From the NCBI RefSeq assembly GCF_937425535.1, contig NZ_OW485601.1, positions 177,001 to 241,000 on the forward strand: a DNA stretch of 64,000 nt, in the 5' to 3' direction. Under the pieces are notes generated by a model. That model searched no databases and had not been told where the DNA came from. It worked only from the letters and a program-made list of their open reading frames with translations. Position numbers and translations under genes: made by a program. Below, piece by piece: positions 45,047 through 53,393 of the stretch (position 1 is its first letter; every line of letters begins with the position of its first letter). The stretch is from Rhodovastum atsumiense (lineage in GTDB: Bacteria > Pseudomonadota > Alphaproteobacteria > Acetobacterales > Acetobacteraceae).

Positions 45047-47413
45047 TCACGCCGGAACGGTGACGGGACGCGGCTGGTGCGGCAGCGACGGCCGCCACCG
45101 CAGCAACCGCAGCGCGTTCAGCGTCACCAGTACCGTGGCGCCGGTATCGGCGAGGATGGCCGGCCACAAGCCGGTGATCCCGGCTACGGTGGTGACCAGG
45201 AAGGCCGCCTTCAGCCCGAGCGCCAGGGCGACGTTCTGCCGGATCGTGGCCAGCGTCGCACGCGACAGCGCCACCAGCTCCGCCACCCCCACCACCCGCT
45301 CGCGCAGCAAGGCCGCATCCGCGGTTTCCAACGCGACATCGGTGCCGCCGCCCATCGCCACCCCCACCGAGGCAGCCGCCAGCGCCGGGGCGTCGTTGAT
45401 GCCATCGCCCACCATCACCACCACGCCCTCGGCCCGCAGCGCCGCGATCTCCCGCAGCTTGTCACCCGGCAGCAATTCGGCCCGCACCGCAAGGCCGAGC
45501 CTTGCCGCGATCGCCTGGCCAGTGCGGGAATTGTCGCCGGTCAGCATCAGCGCGCCGACGCCCAGCGCCTGCAGCGCGGCAACGCCCGAGGCGGCGTCCG
45601 CGCGCGGCTCGTCACGCATCGCCACCAGGCCGAACGGAGCCCCGTCGGCAAGCACCACCGCCACCGTGTTGCCCGCTTCCTGCAGCGCCGCGATACGCGG
45701 TGCCACCGCATCCAGCCCGGCGCCGGCCTCCGCCGCCGCACGCGGGCTGCCGACGAGAATTCGCCGCCCCGCCACCAGGGCCTCGACCGCCAGCCCCGGC
45801 ACGGCACGGGCCTGCGTGGCCGGCGGCACCTCCAGGTGCTGCCCGGACGCGGCGGCAGTGATGGCACGCGCCAGCGGATGGGACGAGCCGGCCTCGGCCG
45901 CGGCGGCAAAGGCCAGTACCCCCGCCGCGTCCACCCCCGGCTGCAGCGGCACCACCTCGGTCACGCGCGGCGTGCCGGCGGTCAGGGTTCCGGTCTTGTC
46001 GAAGGCCACGTGGCGCGCCGCCCCGATCGTCTCCAGCGCCGCGCCCCCCTTGACCAGCAACCCGCGCCGCGCCCCGGCGGACAGGCCGGACGCCAGCGCG
46101 GCCGGCACCGAGATCACCAGGGCACACGGACAGGCGATCAACAGCAGGGCCAGGCCACGATAGGCCCAGCCCCACCAGTCACCGTCCAGCAGCAAGGGCG
46201 GCACCAGCATCACCAGCAGGCTCGCGCCCAGCGCCGCCGGCGTCCAGATGCGGGCGAACCGCTCGATGAAGCGCTGCGTCGGCGCCCGCGCCGCGGCCGC
46301 TTCCTCCACCAGCCGGATGATGCGCGCCACCGTGTTGTCGGCAGCGGCACGGGTAACGCGCACGCGCAGCACGCCCTCGGCGTTGATCGAACCGGCAATG
46401 ACCGGGTCGCCGGGGCCACGCGCGACCGGCACGCTCTCGCCGGTGACCGGACTTTCATCGAGCGCGGACCGACCTTCGAGGATCTCGCCGTCACAGGGCA
46501 GCCGGTCGCCCGGACGCACCTGCACCACGTCGCCGACGCGCAGCGATGCGGCCGGGACCTCGGCAATGCCGCCGTCGAGGGTCTCGCGCCGGGCGGTGCG
46601 GGGGATCAGGGCGCCAAGGGCACGGATGCCGGCGCGGGCCCGGCCGGCGGCGACGCTTTCCAGCAACTCGCCCAGGGCAAACAGCAGCACGACCACCGCC
46701 GCCTCCCCGGCCGCGCCGATCGCCACGGCACCGAGCGCCGCCAGGCTCATCAGCATCTCGATGGAGAACGGGCTGCCGGCGCGCGCCAGGCGCAGCGCAC
46801 GCCGGCCGAAGGGAAACAGGGCGACCAGGGTTGCGACCAGGTAGACCCAGTACGCCGCGTCAGGAAATACCTGCGCCAGGCCCCAGGCCACGGCGATGAG
46901 CCCGCCAAGCACCGCAACCAGCCCGGCCTTGCCGCTGCGCCACCAAGGCGCGTCCATGGCCGGCATGGCCTCGCCCGCCGCGGCAGCATGCGCATGCGTA
47001 TGCACAGCAGCGGCGTCGCGGTGAGCGTGGCCGTGATGGTCGTGATCGTGATGATGGTGGGCATGATCGTGACGATGGCCGTGATCGTGCCCGCAGCCAC
47101 AGTCCGGACGACAGGCGCCCTCCTCGCCGGCGATCCCCGGCACCGTGACCGGGGCAGCCAGCAGCCGCGTCGGGTGGAAACCAAGGGCCGTGACCTGCCG
47201 CTCCACCGCCTCCGGCACGAGCGCGGCAGACGCGCCAGTGATGGTCAGCCGCTCGGCCATCAGATTGACCTGGACCGTGCCGACACCGGGCAGGCGTTCC
47301 ACCGCCCGCTCCAGCTTGGCGACGCAGGAGGCGCAATCCATGCCCTCCACCCGCCAGGACAGGCGGGTTCCGGCGGCATCCGGGGCAACAGGCGTGGGGG
47401 AATGGTCGGGCAT
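45047..47413 (-). CDS. zntA: Zn/Cd/Pb-exporting P-type ATPase with His-rich N-terminus
   Basis: The 788-residue pump has an HMA domain with GMDCASCVAKLERAV (about 24-38), then a His/Asp-rich stretch (about 105-145). Its CPC motif is in ACPCALVISVPAAL, the phosphorylation site is FDKTGTLTAGTP, and the hinge is MVGDGINDAPALAAA. It exports divalent soft metals using ATP. The MerR-type promoter at 47440-47470 and the divergent MerR gene explain its control. Zn, Cd and Pb cannot be told apart from sequence. Confidence 0.9.
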   Translation of the reverse strand: MPDHSPTPVAPDAAGTRLSWRVEGMDCASCVAKLERAVERLPGVGTVQVNLMAERLTITGASAALVPEAVERQVTALGFHPTRLLAAPVTVPGIAGEEGACRPDCGCGHDHGHRHDHAHHHHDHDHHGHAHRDAAAVHTHAHAAAAGEAMPAMDAPWWRSGKAGLVAVLGGLIAVAWGLAQVFPDAAYWVYLVATLVALFPFGRRALRLARAGSPFSIEMLMSLAALGAVAIGAAGEAAVVVLLFALGELLESVAAGRARAGIRALGALIPRTARRETLDGGIAEVPAASLRVGDVVQVRPGDRLPCDGEILEGRSALDESPVTGESVPVARGPGDPVIAGSINAEGVLRVRVTRAAADNTVARIIRLVEEAAAARAPTQRFIERFARIWTPAALGASLLVMLVPPLLLDGDWWGWAYRGLALLLIACPCALVISVPAALASGLSAGARRGLLVKGGAALETIGAARHVAFDKTGTLTAGTPRVTEVVPLQPGVDAAGVLAFAAAAEAGSSHPLARAITAAASGQHLEVPPATQARAVPGLAVEALVAGRRILVGSPRAAAEAGAGLDAVAPRIAALQEAGNTVAVVLADGAPFGLVAMRDEPRADAASGVAALQALGVGALMLTGDNSRTGQAIAARLGLAVRAELLPGDKLREIAALRAEGVVVMVGDGINDAPALAAASVGVAMGGGTDVALETADAALLRERVVGVAELVALSRATLATIRQNVALALGLKAAFLVTTVAGITGLWPAILADTGATVLVTLNALRLLRWRPSLPHQPRPVTVPA

Positions 47414-47439
47414 GGGGAGGCTCCTGCAGGCTCCCCAGG

Positions 47440-47470
47440 GTTATGGGACCTCCAGCGACTTGAGATTCAA
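47440..47470 (-). promoter_or_regulatory. MerR-type promoter of the P-type ATPase
   Basis: On the minus strand, TTGAAT (47465-47470) and CATAAC (47440-47445) are separated by 19 bases, the long spacer used by MerR-family activators. The spacer contains the dyad CTCAAG-TCG-CTGGAG. Confidence 0.6.
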
Positions 47471-47493
47471 GCCCCAGGGTTTAACTGTCAGGC

Positions 47494-47955
47494 ATGGAAT
47501 CCGTGTCCCTGAGCATCGGCGAACTCAGCCGGCGCACCCGTTGCAAGGTGCAGACGATCCGGTGGTACGAAGAGGTCGGCCTGCTGCCACCGCCCGCACG
47601 CAGCAGCGGCGGGCACCGCATCTACGGCGCGGCGCACCTGGCGCGGCTGGATTTCATCCGGCACGCGCGCGAGCTTGGCTTCCCGCTCGATGCCGTGCGC
47701 GCGCTGCTGCGGCTGTCCGACCACCCGGACCGCGCCTGTGACGAAGCCCATGCCCTGGCCGCGGCCCAGCTTGCCATGGTGGAGGACAAGCTGCGCCGGC
47801 TGGAGGCGCTGCGGATCGAACTGGCCCGCATGACCGAAACCTGCCGGGGCGGCCTCGCTGCCGAGTGCCGCATCCTGGAAACCCTCGCCGACCACACCCA
47901 CGGCCATTGCGCCAGCCCCGATCACGCGGGCGGCGACATCCACCCCACGCCGTGA
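47494..47955 (+). CDS. MerR-family metal-responsive regulator (ZntR/CadR-like)
   Basis: The 153-residue protein begins SLSIGELSRRTRCKVQTIRWYEEVG, the MerR helix-turn-helix and wing, then a dimer coil. Candidate metal ligands are the Cys of DRACDEAH, ETCRGG and AECRIL, plus a His-rich tail (DHTHGHC). It is divergent from the P-type ATPase and should activate it on metal binding by twisting the 19-base spacer. Confidence 0.9.
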   Translation: MESVSLSIGELSRRTRCKVQTIRWYEEVGLLPPPARSSGGHRIYGAAHLARLDFIRHARELGFPLDAVRALLRLSDHPDRACDEAHALAAAQLAMVEDKLRRLEALRIELARMTETCRGGLAAECRILETLADHTHGHCASPDHAGGDIHPTP

Positions 47956-47960
47956 TCCAC

Positions 47961-48010
47961 GGCCCCGCCCGGCACCGCGGCACCGCGGCACCGCGGCACC
48001 GGACGGGGCC
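47961..48010. terminator. Stem-loop with 8-bp tandem repeats between convergent genes
   Basis: GGCCCCGCCC (47961-47970) pairs with GGACGGGGCC (48001-48010) at nine of ten positions. The loop consists of GGCACCGC repeated about 3.75 times (47971-48000). It separates the convergent merR and ssuD genes. Confidence 0.5.
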
Positions 48011-48020
48011 GGAGCCGCGA

Positions 48021-49184
48021 TCAGCGCGCCCCCGCGAATTCCGGCGCGTTCGCCGAAAGGGCGCCGCCGCCGGCGAAGATCGCGGCCGGGTTCACCAGAT
48101 GCTGCTCCGCCGGTCCGGTCGACAGGTCGAGCCTCGGGAACAGCCATTCGGCGACACGGTAGGCTTCCTCCAGATGCGGGAAGCCCGAGGCCACGATGGT
48201 GTCGATGCCGAGCGCGCGATATTCCTCGATGCGCGCGGCCACCGTCGCCGGCGAGCCGACCAGCGCCGTGCCGGCCCCGCCCCGCACCAGCCCGACCCCG
48301 GCCCACAGATTGGGGCTGATCTCCAGCCGGCCGCGGTCGCCGCCATGCAGCGCCACCATGCGCCGCTGGCCTTCGGAATCGGAGTCTGCCGTCAGCCTGT
48401 GCTGGGCCGCGGCGATCACGTCGTCCGAGAGATGGGCGATCAGGCGATCCGCCGCGGCCCAGGCCTGCTCGTCGGTCTCCCGCACGATCAGGTGCAGGCG
48501 GATGCCGAAGCGCAGCGTCCGCCCGACGCGGGCGGCGCGCCGGCGCACATCGGCGATCTTCTCGGCCACCTGCGCCGGCGGTTCGCCCCAGGTGAGATAG
48601 ACATCCGCCTGCTCGGCCGCGAGCTGGTGCGCCGGCGGCGAGGACCCGCCGAAATAGAGCGGCGGATAGGGCGCCTGCACCGGCGGAAAAACCAGCTTGC
48701 CACCACGTGAACGCAGGTAGCGGCCCTCGAAATCGACCGTCCGGCCCTGCATCAGGCCACGCCAGATCTGCAGGAACTCCCCCGCCTGCTCGTAGCGCTC
48801 GTCATGGCCAAGGAACAGCCCGTCCCCGGCCAGATCCGCCGGATTGCCGCCGGCGACGACATTGAGCAGCAGCCGCCCGTTGCTGAGCCGGTCGAACGCC
48901 GCCGCCTGGCGGGCCGATTCCCCCGGGGACGTGACGCCCGGGCGCAGGGCGATCAGGAATTTCAGCCGCTCGGTATGGGTGACGATCGAGGCGCCGGTGA
49001 TCCAGGCATCCTCGCAGCCCCGCCCGGTCGGCAGCAGCACGCCGTAATAGCCGAGCCGGTCGATGGCCTGCGCGATTTCCCGCAGGTAGCGGTTGCTGGC
49101 CGGCCGCTGGCCGATCGCCGAGCCGAGATGCGCCCCGTCGCCGCTGGTCGGCAGGAACCAGAGGAAGTCGAGCGGGCGCGTCAT
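48021..49184 (-). CDS. ssuD: FMNH2-dependent alkanesulfonate monooxygenase
   Basis: The 387-residue LLM-class protein matches Ssu[77 protein letters not shown] and [27 protein letters not shown]. It uses O2 and reduced FMN to release sulfite from alkanesulfonates. No ssuE reductase or ssuABC is adjacent. It lies next to module B but is separated from it by an intrinsic terminator, so it has its own promoter. Its presence is the clearest sulfur clue near the reductase-like modules. Confidence 0.9.
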   Translation of the reverse strand: MTRPLDFLWFLPTSGDGAHLGSAIGQRPASNRYLREIAQAIDRLGYYGVLLPTGRGCEDAWITGASIVTHTERLKFLIALRPGVTSPGESARQAAAFDRLSNGRLLLNVVAGGNPADLAGDGLFLGHDERYEQAGEFLQIWRGLMQGRTVDFEGRYLRSRGGKLVFPPVQAPYPPLYFGGSSPPAHQLAAEQADVYLTWGEPPAQVAEKIADVRRRAARVGRTLRFGIRLHLIVRETDEQAWAAADRLIAHLSDDVIAAAQHRLTADSDSEGQRRMVALHGGDRGRLEISPNLWAGVGLVRGGAGTALVGSPATVAARIEEYRALGIDTIVASGFPHLEEAYRVAEWLFPRLDLSTGPAEQHLVNPAAIFAGGGALSANAPEFAGAR

Positions 49185-49297
49185 GCCGGTTCCCCCGCAA
49201 GGCGGGTGCGCCGGGCCCCTTTCGTGATGGTCATGTGATCCCCCGTTTCATGGTTTTGGATGATGGTCCGGCCGCCAGCGGCAAGCCGGAACGGCCA

Positions 49298-49325
49298 CGC
49301 CCCGCGGCCGAACCGCCGCGGGGCG
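49298..49325. other. GC-rich stem-loop upstream of ssuD
   Basis: CGCCCCGCGGC (49298-49308) and GCCGCGGGGCG (49315-49325) are exact complements around CGAACC. It is adjacent to the module B terminator and may belong to the ssuD leader or add to termination. Confidence 0.4.
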
Positions 49326-49336
49326 CCAGCGTGGCG

Positions 49337-49373
49337 AAAAATTGGTGTCGGCAGGAGATGCTGCCGACACCAA
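49337..49373 (-). terminator. Intrinsic terminator of module B
   Basis: On the minus strand, TTGGTGTCGGCA, an 8-base loop and TGCCGACACCAA form a perfect 12-base stem (49373 to 49342) followed by TTTTT (49341-49337), downstream of the module B operon. Confidence 0.85.
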
Positions 49374-49460
49374 AGAGTTCTACGCACGACACACAGCAGT
49401 CAAGATATTCAACGGTCTGAAATAGCGCCTTAAAATATCACGCTGCCGTGACCGGCGTGG

Positions 49461-50756
49461 TCAGCGCGACAGCATCTCGACGAAGGCGCGCACCCGCGTC
49501 AGCATCTGCCCGGTCGGCGGCCCGACCTGGAACGAGCCTTCAAGGAAGATGGAAGGATAGCCGAGGCGCTGGAAATACTCGGCCTGGATCTCGCGATGCA
49601 CGCTGCCGAAGGAACAGCCGATATAGCCGTAGAACAGGATCCCCCTGGCGCCGAATTCCGGCAGGTACTCCTCGATGCGCTTGCGCTGGCGCACCGGCGA
49701 ACCGAGCGTGCGCGCGGTGATCAGGTAATCGGCGAAGGCCTGCAGCGGCGGCAGGTCGGTGCGGTAGTCACGCGTCCAGTCATCGGCCGAATGCCATGAC
49801 GTAACCGCGCCACCGGCATCGTCGAGCGTCTTGTAGACGCCGAATTCCTGCCCGCGCCCGCCCACCCAGGCCAGGCGCACCACCTTCTCGTGCGGGATCG
49901 GCGCCGCGGCGTTGGCTTCCAGTTCCTCGATCAGCAGGTCGAGGGTTTCCTCGTACTGTTCCGGCTTGCCGTAATAGGTCGACATGCCTGCCAGCATGTA
50001 GACCGTCGCCAGGCTGCGGATATACAGCGGGTTCTGCACCCGCAGCCGCAACATGCGCCGCATCTTGCCGATGATGCGGTTGGAACGCACGATTTCCGCC
50101 CCCAGCCGGGCCTCGTCGATCGGCTTGCCGGTGAGCCAGAGCGACAGGCGCCGGATCTCGTCGATGAGGAAGGCCTGCAACTGGGCGACGCGCTCCGGGT
50201 CGTCCTCGGCGTTCGGGCGATTCACCGACTCGACGCGGAAGACCTCGTAGCCTTCGCCCTTCAGCAGTTCCCAGGCGAGGTTCAGCGGCTCGCATTGCGC
50301 GTTGTAGACCACCATGCGCGGCGGCGTGCGGCCGCTGCGCAGGTAGAACTCGCCCAGGATCGAGCCCACCATCGAGCAGGATTCCTTGGGCAGTTGAAAG
50401 TAATCCTCGGCCGCGGCAAGCGCGTCCACCGAACCAAGCCGTGCCAGTTCGCTCAGCGGGATCGCCAGTACGCCGTTGGCGTAATAGATCGGCATCAGCG
50501 GGGCGCTGATCCAGGCGACGTTCTCGCCGCGCCGCCAGGCATCCTCGGCGTCCTGGACGTAGCTCAGCACCAGTTCGAACAGACGGTCCACCGCACGGGA
50601 ATAGCCGTGCGCATGCCGGGTTTCGGCGATGTAGGCAAGCTGGCTTTCCAGCGCCTCGCTGGTCTGGATCGGTCCGGTGTGGGTGCCCTGGCCCACCCGC
50701 GCCAGATCGCGCAGGGTCAGCCCGTCCACATCGGTGCTCACGCCTTCCGGTACCAT
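49461..50756 (-). CDS. Module B: HgdB/BcrB-type partner subunit
   Basis: The 431-residue protein is a close paralogue of the module A partner subunit. Three of the four Cys positions are kept (KESCSMVG, NAQCEPLN, YIGCSFG). At the first position the CDTIP-type motif has become ANGVLAIP, so that Cys is lost. The tail TGQMLTRVRAFVEML is conserved. It starts one base after the fused ATPase-subunit gene and should pair with it. The missing Cys suggests a different cluster ligand or a regulatory difference from modules A and C. Confidence 0.82.
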   Translation of the reverse strand: MVPEGVSTDVDGLTLRDLARVGQGTHTGPIQTSEALESQLAYIAETRHAHGYSRAVDRLFELVLSYVQDAEDAWRRGENVAWISAPLMPIYYANGVLAIPLSELARLGSVDALAAAEDYFQLPKESCSMVGSILGEFYLRSGRTPPRMVVYNAQCEPLNLAWELLKGEGYEVFRVESVNRPNAEDDPERVAQLQAFLIDEIRRLSLWLTGKPIDEARLGAEIVRSNRIIGKMRRMLRLRVQNPLYIRSLATVYMLAGMSTYYGKPEQYEETLDLLIEELEANAAAPIPHEKVVRLAWVGGRGQEFGVYKTLDDAGGAVTSWHSADDWTRDYRTDLPPLQAFADYLITARTLGSPVRQRKRIEEYLPEFGARGILFYGYIGCSFGSVHREIQAEYFQRLGYPSIFLEGSFQVGPPTGQMLTRVRAFVEMLSR

Positions 50757-50757
50757 G

Positions 50758-52770
50758 TCAGATATCCGCCTTCTCGGTCAGGACCTCGATGAACGCATCG
50801 AGGCGTGTCTTGATCTGGCCCAGGTCCCCTTGCGAATAGTCGGTGCCGAGTTCAAGCACCGGGATGCCCGCCTCCTGGAAGGCCGCGATGAACTTGCCCT
50901 TGGTCAGGCCGTAGCAGGGGCAGAACTTCAGGTAGGTGAACAGCACGGCGTCCACCTTGTATTCGCGCGCCAGGTCAACCGAGAACTGGATCCGCCGCTC
51001 CAGCGGCACCTGGCGGGCGCAGGGGGCACGGTCGAGATAGGCATCGGCAAGCGCGCGCCAGGGATCCCCGTTGGGGTCGGTGTCCTGGTAGTACGGGCTG
51101 AGGCCGGTGCAATGATCCTCGGCGACGATGACGGCGCCGATCTCGTCTTCCACCATGTCGAGCACCCGCCGGTCACCATCGGCGATGATGCCGCCCGACA
51201 TCAGCAGGCGCAGTCGCCGCGGGCCTTCGTCCGGCACGCGCGCGAGGCGGCCCTGCACCTCTTCCAGCAGCGGGATCAGTTCCTCGGCTTCCAGCGTCGC
51301 GGCGGCACGGGTGATCTCGAGGAAGGCGCGGCCATCGAGCGGAGGATTGCGGCGCTTGCGCAGGGCGGAAATGTCGCGCACCAGCGCGCGGACGCGATTG
51401 TACAGGCGGATCTGCGCCTGCACGTCCTCGTCATGGATCTCGTGCCCGGTCAGCTTCTCGAGGTCGCGGCGGAAGCTGAGGATCTCGGAGCGGAAGAAAT
51501 TGCGGGCCCCTTCTTCCGTGGCGTTGCGCGGCACGATGTAGCCGCGCGACGGACGGTAGAAATTGTCGATCGCCTGTGAGGTGGCCCGCATCGCGTCGCA
51601 GGTGTAGAAGGTGAAGACCTGATCGACGGCGTTGTTGATCGGTGCCTTGGTCTCGAACTGCCCCAGCACCGCTTTGGTGAAATCGCAGAACACCGCCTTG
51701 GTGATGCGCTCGCCGCGGGAGACATCCTCCGCCGTGCCGCATTTCAGCAGGCGGATATAGGCCGCCCCGGAGGCGCCGAGCAGTTCCACCGGCACGTAGT
51801 TGCAGAGATAGGCCGCCTTCTTGGTGTCCGTGCGAGCGATGAAATAGGCCTCGGCCTGGGCGATGCGTTCGGTGATGTCGGCAAGATCGGTACCGGCGGG
51901 GCGCTGCACGCGAACCTGCGCCTGCCGCTGCTCACCGGCGAATTGCTGGGCGTAGATGGCGGCGCCAAGAGCCCCGGCATAGACGGCATCGACCCGCGTC
52001 GGCCGGATCGGGAAGCCGATCAGCACTTCCAGGGCGTGCTTCATGCCGCTGTTGTTGGAGACGCCGCCGGTGAAGACCAGGTCTTCCTGCAGCGGCACCT
52101 TGCTGACCAGGTTGCGCACCCGCCGCGCCGAGGCGAAGTGAATGCCCGCCGCGATGTCCTCGCGCGGCAGGCCGCGGGCCCGCAGCGAGATGATTTCGGA
52201 TTCGGCGAAGACCGTGCACTGGCTGCTGATCAGCGGGCGGCTCTGCGCCTGCAGTGAAGCCGTGCCGATCTCCTTGACGGCGAAATCCAGCAACCCCGCC
52301 GCCTTTTCGAGGAAACGCCCGGTGCCGGCGGCGCATTTGTCGTTCATGATGAACTTGGCGACCTTGCCGGTATCGGGATCCACCTGGATCGCCTTCGAAT
52401 CCTGGCCGCCGATATCGATGATCGTGCGGGTGGCGGCATTGAGGAAATGCGCCCCCATCGCATGACAGGAGATCTCGGTGACGATCTCGCTGGGGATGCG
52501 GGTGAACTGCAGCGCGATGCGGCCATACCCGGTGCCGACGATGTAGTCGATGTCGTCCTGCGCGAGGCCGGCGCTGGCGAGCACGTCCTCGAGCAGTTCG
52601 TCGGCGGTGACCTGCATGTTCACGCCGGTCGCGACCTGGGCGAAGAACACCTGGCCGTCATGCAGCAGCACCGCCTTCGCGGCGCGCGAGCCAATGTCGA
52701 TTCCCAGCACGGTGCTGGCGGTGATACGATCCACGAAAGCCGGATCGATGACATCCTTGATGCTGGGCAT
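50758..52770 (-). CDS. Module B: fused ASKHA ATPase activator and HgdB/DCCP-type subunit
   Basis: The 670-residue protein repeats the module A fusion. The ATPase half has GIDIGSRAAKAVLL, DIGGQDSKAIQ and the bridging-cluster Cys146 and Cys185. The second half has YLCNYVPVELL, RLLKCGTAED, AVFCDFTKAVL, YTCDAMRA, EDHCTG and Cys617/Cys619 in KFCPCYGLTK. It is first of two coupled genes. Electron donor genes are not nearby, so a general ferredoxin or flavodoxin must feed it. A small frame with a strong ribosome site lies just upstream. Confidence 0.8.
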   Translation of the reverse strand: MPSIKDVIDPAFVDRITASTVLGIDIGSRAAKAVLLHDGQVFFAQVATGVNMQVTADELLEDVLASAGLAQDDIDYIVGTGYGRIALQFTRIPSEIVTEISCHAMGAHFLNAATRTIIDIGGQDSKAIQVDPDTGKVAKFIMNDKCAAGTGRFLEKAAGLLDFAVKEIGTASLQAQSRPLISSQCTVFAESEIISLRARGLPREDIAAGIHFASARRVRNLVSKVPLQEDLVFTGGVSNNSGMKHALEVLIGFPIRPTRVDAVYAGALGAAIYAQQFAGEQRQAQVRVQRPAGTDLADITERIAQAEAYFIARTDTKKAAYLCNYVPVELLGASGAAYIRLLKCGTAEDVSRGERITKAVFCDFTKAVLGQFETKAPINNAVDQVFTFYTCDAMRATSQAIDNFYRPSRGYIVPRNATEEGARNFFRSEILSFRRDLEKLTGHEIHDEDVQAQIRLYNRVRALVRDISALRKRRNPPLDGRAFLEITRAAATLEAEELIPLLEEVQGRLARVPDEGPRRLRLLMSGGIIADGDRRVLDMVEDEIGAVIVAEDHCTGLSPYYQDTDPNGDPWRALADAYLDRAPCARQVPLERRIQFSVDLAREYKVDAVLFTYLKFCPCYGLTKGKFIAAFQEAGIPVLELGTDYSQGDLGQIKTRLDAFIEVLTEKADI

Positions 52771-52797
52771 CGCTCTGTTCCCTCCGATTCCGACGGC

Positions 52798-52986
52798 TCA
52801 GGCACAGCCTGTGGGGGCGTATCGCCGTGCCGGGACTGTGGCGCCGATCGCACCGCCGGCAGCCATCCTCCGCTGAGCCGTGACGACCATGCATCCGATC
52901 ACCATCGCCTTCCTGCCGCAGCCGGCATTGGCACCACGGGACAGGCCGGGCGTGAAACCCTGGCCCAGAACATCGACGGCGCTCAC
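52798..52986 (-). CDS. Possible small protein upstream of the module B fusion
   Basis: A 62-codon frame begins with GTG at 52986, preceded by CCGGAGG seven bases upstream, a near-ideal ribosome site. It encodes SAVDVLGQGFTPGL near the start and ends PTGCA, with three Cys in all. It ends 27 bases before the fused protein's start and lies on the same transcript predicted from the promoter at 53124-53152. No family recognised. It may be a leader peptide, a real small subunit or chance. Confidence 0.35.
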   Translation of the reverse strand: MSAVDVLGQGFTPGLSRGANAGCGRKAMVIGCMVVTAQRRMAAGGAIGATVPARRYAPTGCA

Positions 52987-53393
52987 GTGAAAACCTCCGG
53001 GTACAGCCACGCAGACGGTGAGGGCGAAGCTTCAGGCATCTGACGCGGCCCGGAGAGCAAAGCATGCCTCCAGGCGGATGGGGGCCCAGGGAAGCTGGGT
53101 CGACGCCGCGGCTCCTGTGTCAAAGGATAAAAAACCATTCTCCCGCGTGCAATGAATTTTTTACGACTGAAAATGCGCATAGGGATGGCCGGGACAGGCC
53201 CGGCCACGCCGCACCGCTGGTCACGATGATGGGCAGGCGCCAAACCACGATCCCGCAAGATAAGTTATATTGACTGCGCTATCCTGCAGTGGAATCAATG
53301 AGAATGCAGTTCCGCACTGAATTTCCGCCATCGCATGTCAAGGAATCGTGCCGTGACCAAGGCCCGGGTGAAGCAACGCGACGCTGCCTGCAG
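52987..53393. promoter_or_regulatory. Divergent region between module B and the beta-propeller gene
   Basis: This 407-base stretch holds the predicted module B promoter and a leader of about 130 bases, including GGCAT...ATGCC pairing near 53025-53060. An AT-rich tract at 53120-53175 separates it from the + strand gene. No further gene is supported. Confidence 0.4.
53124..53152 (-). promoter_or_regulatory. Predicted sigma70-type promoter of module B
   Basis: On the minus strand, TTGCAC (53152-53147) and TATCCT (53129-53124) are separated by exactly 17 bases. It points to the small frame and the fused ATPase gene. Confidence 0.4.
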
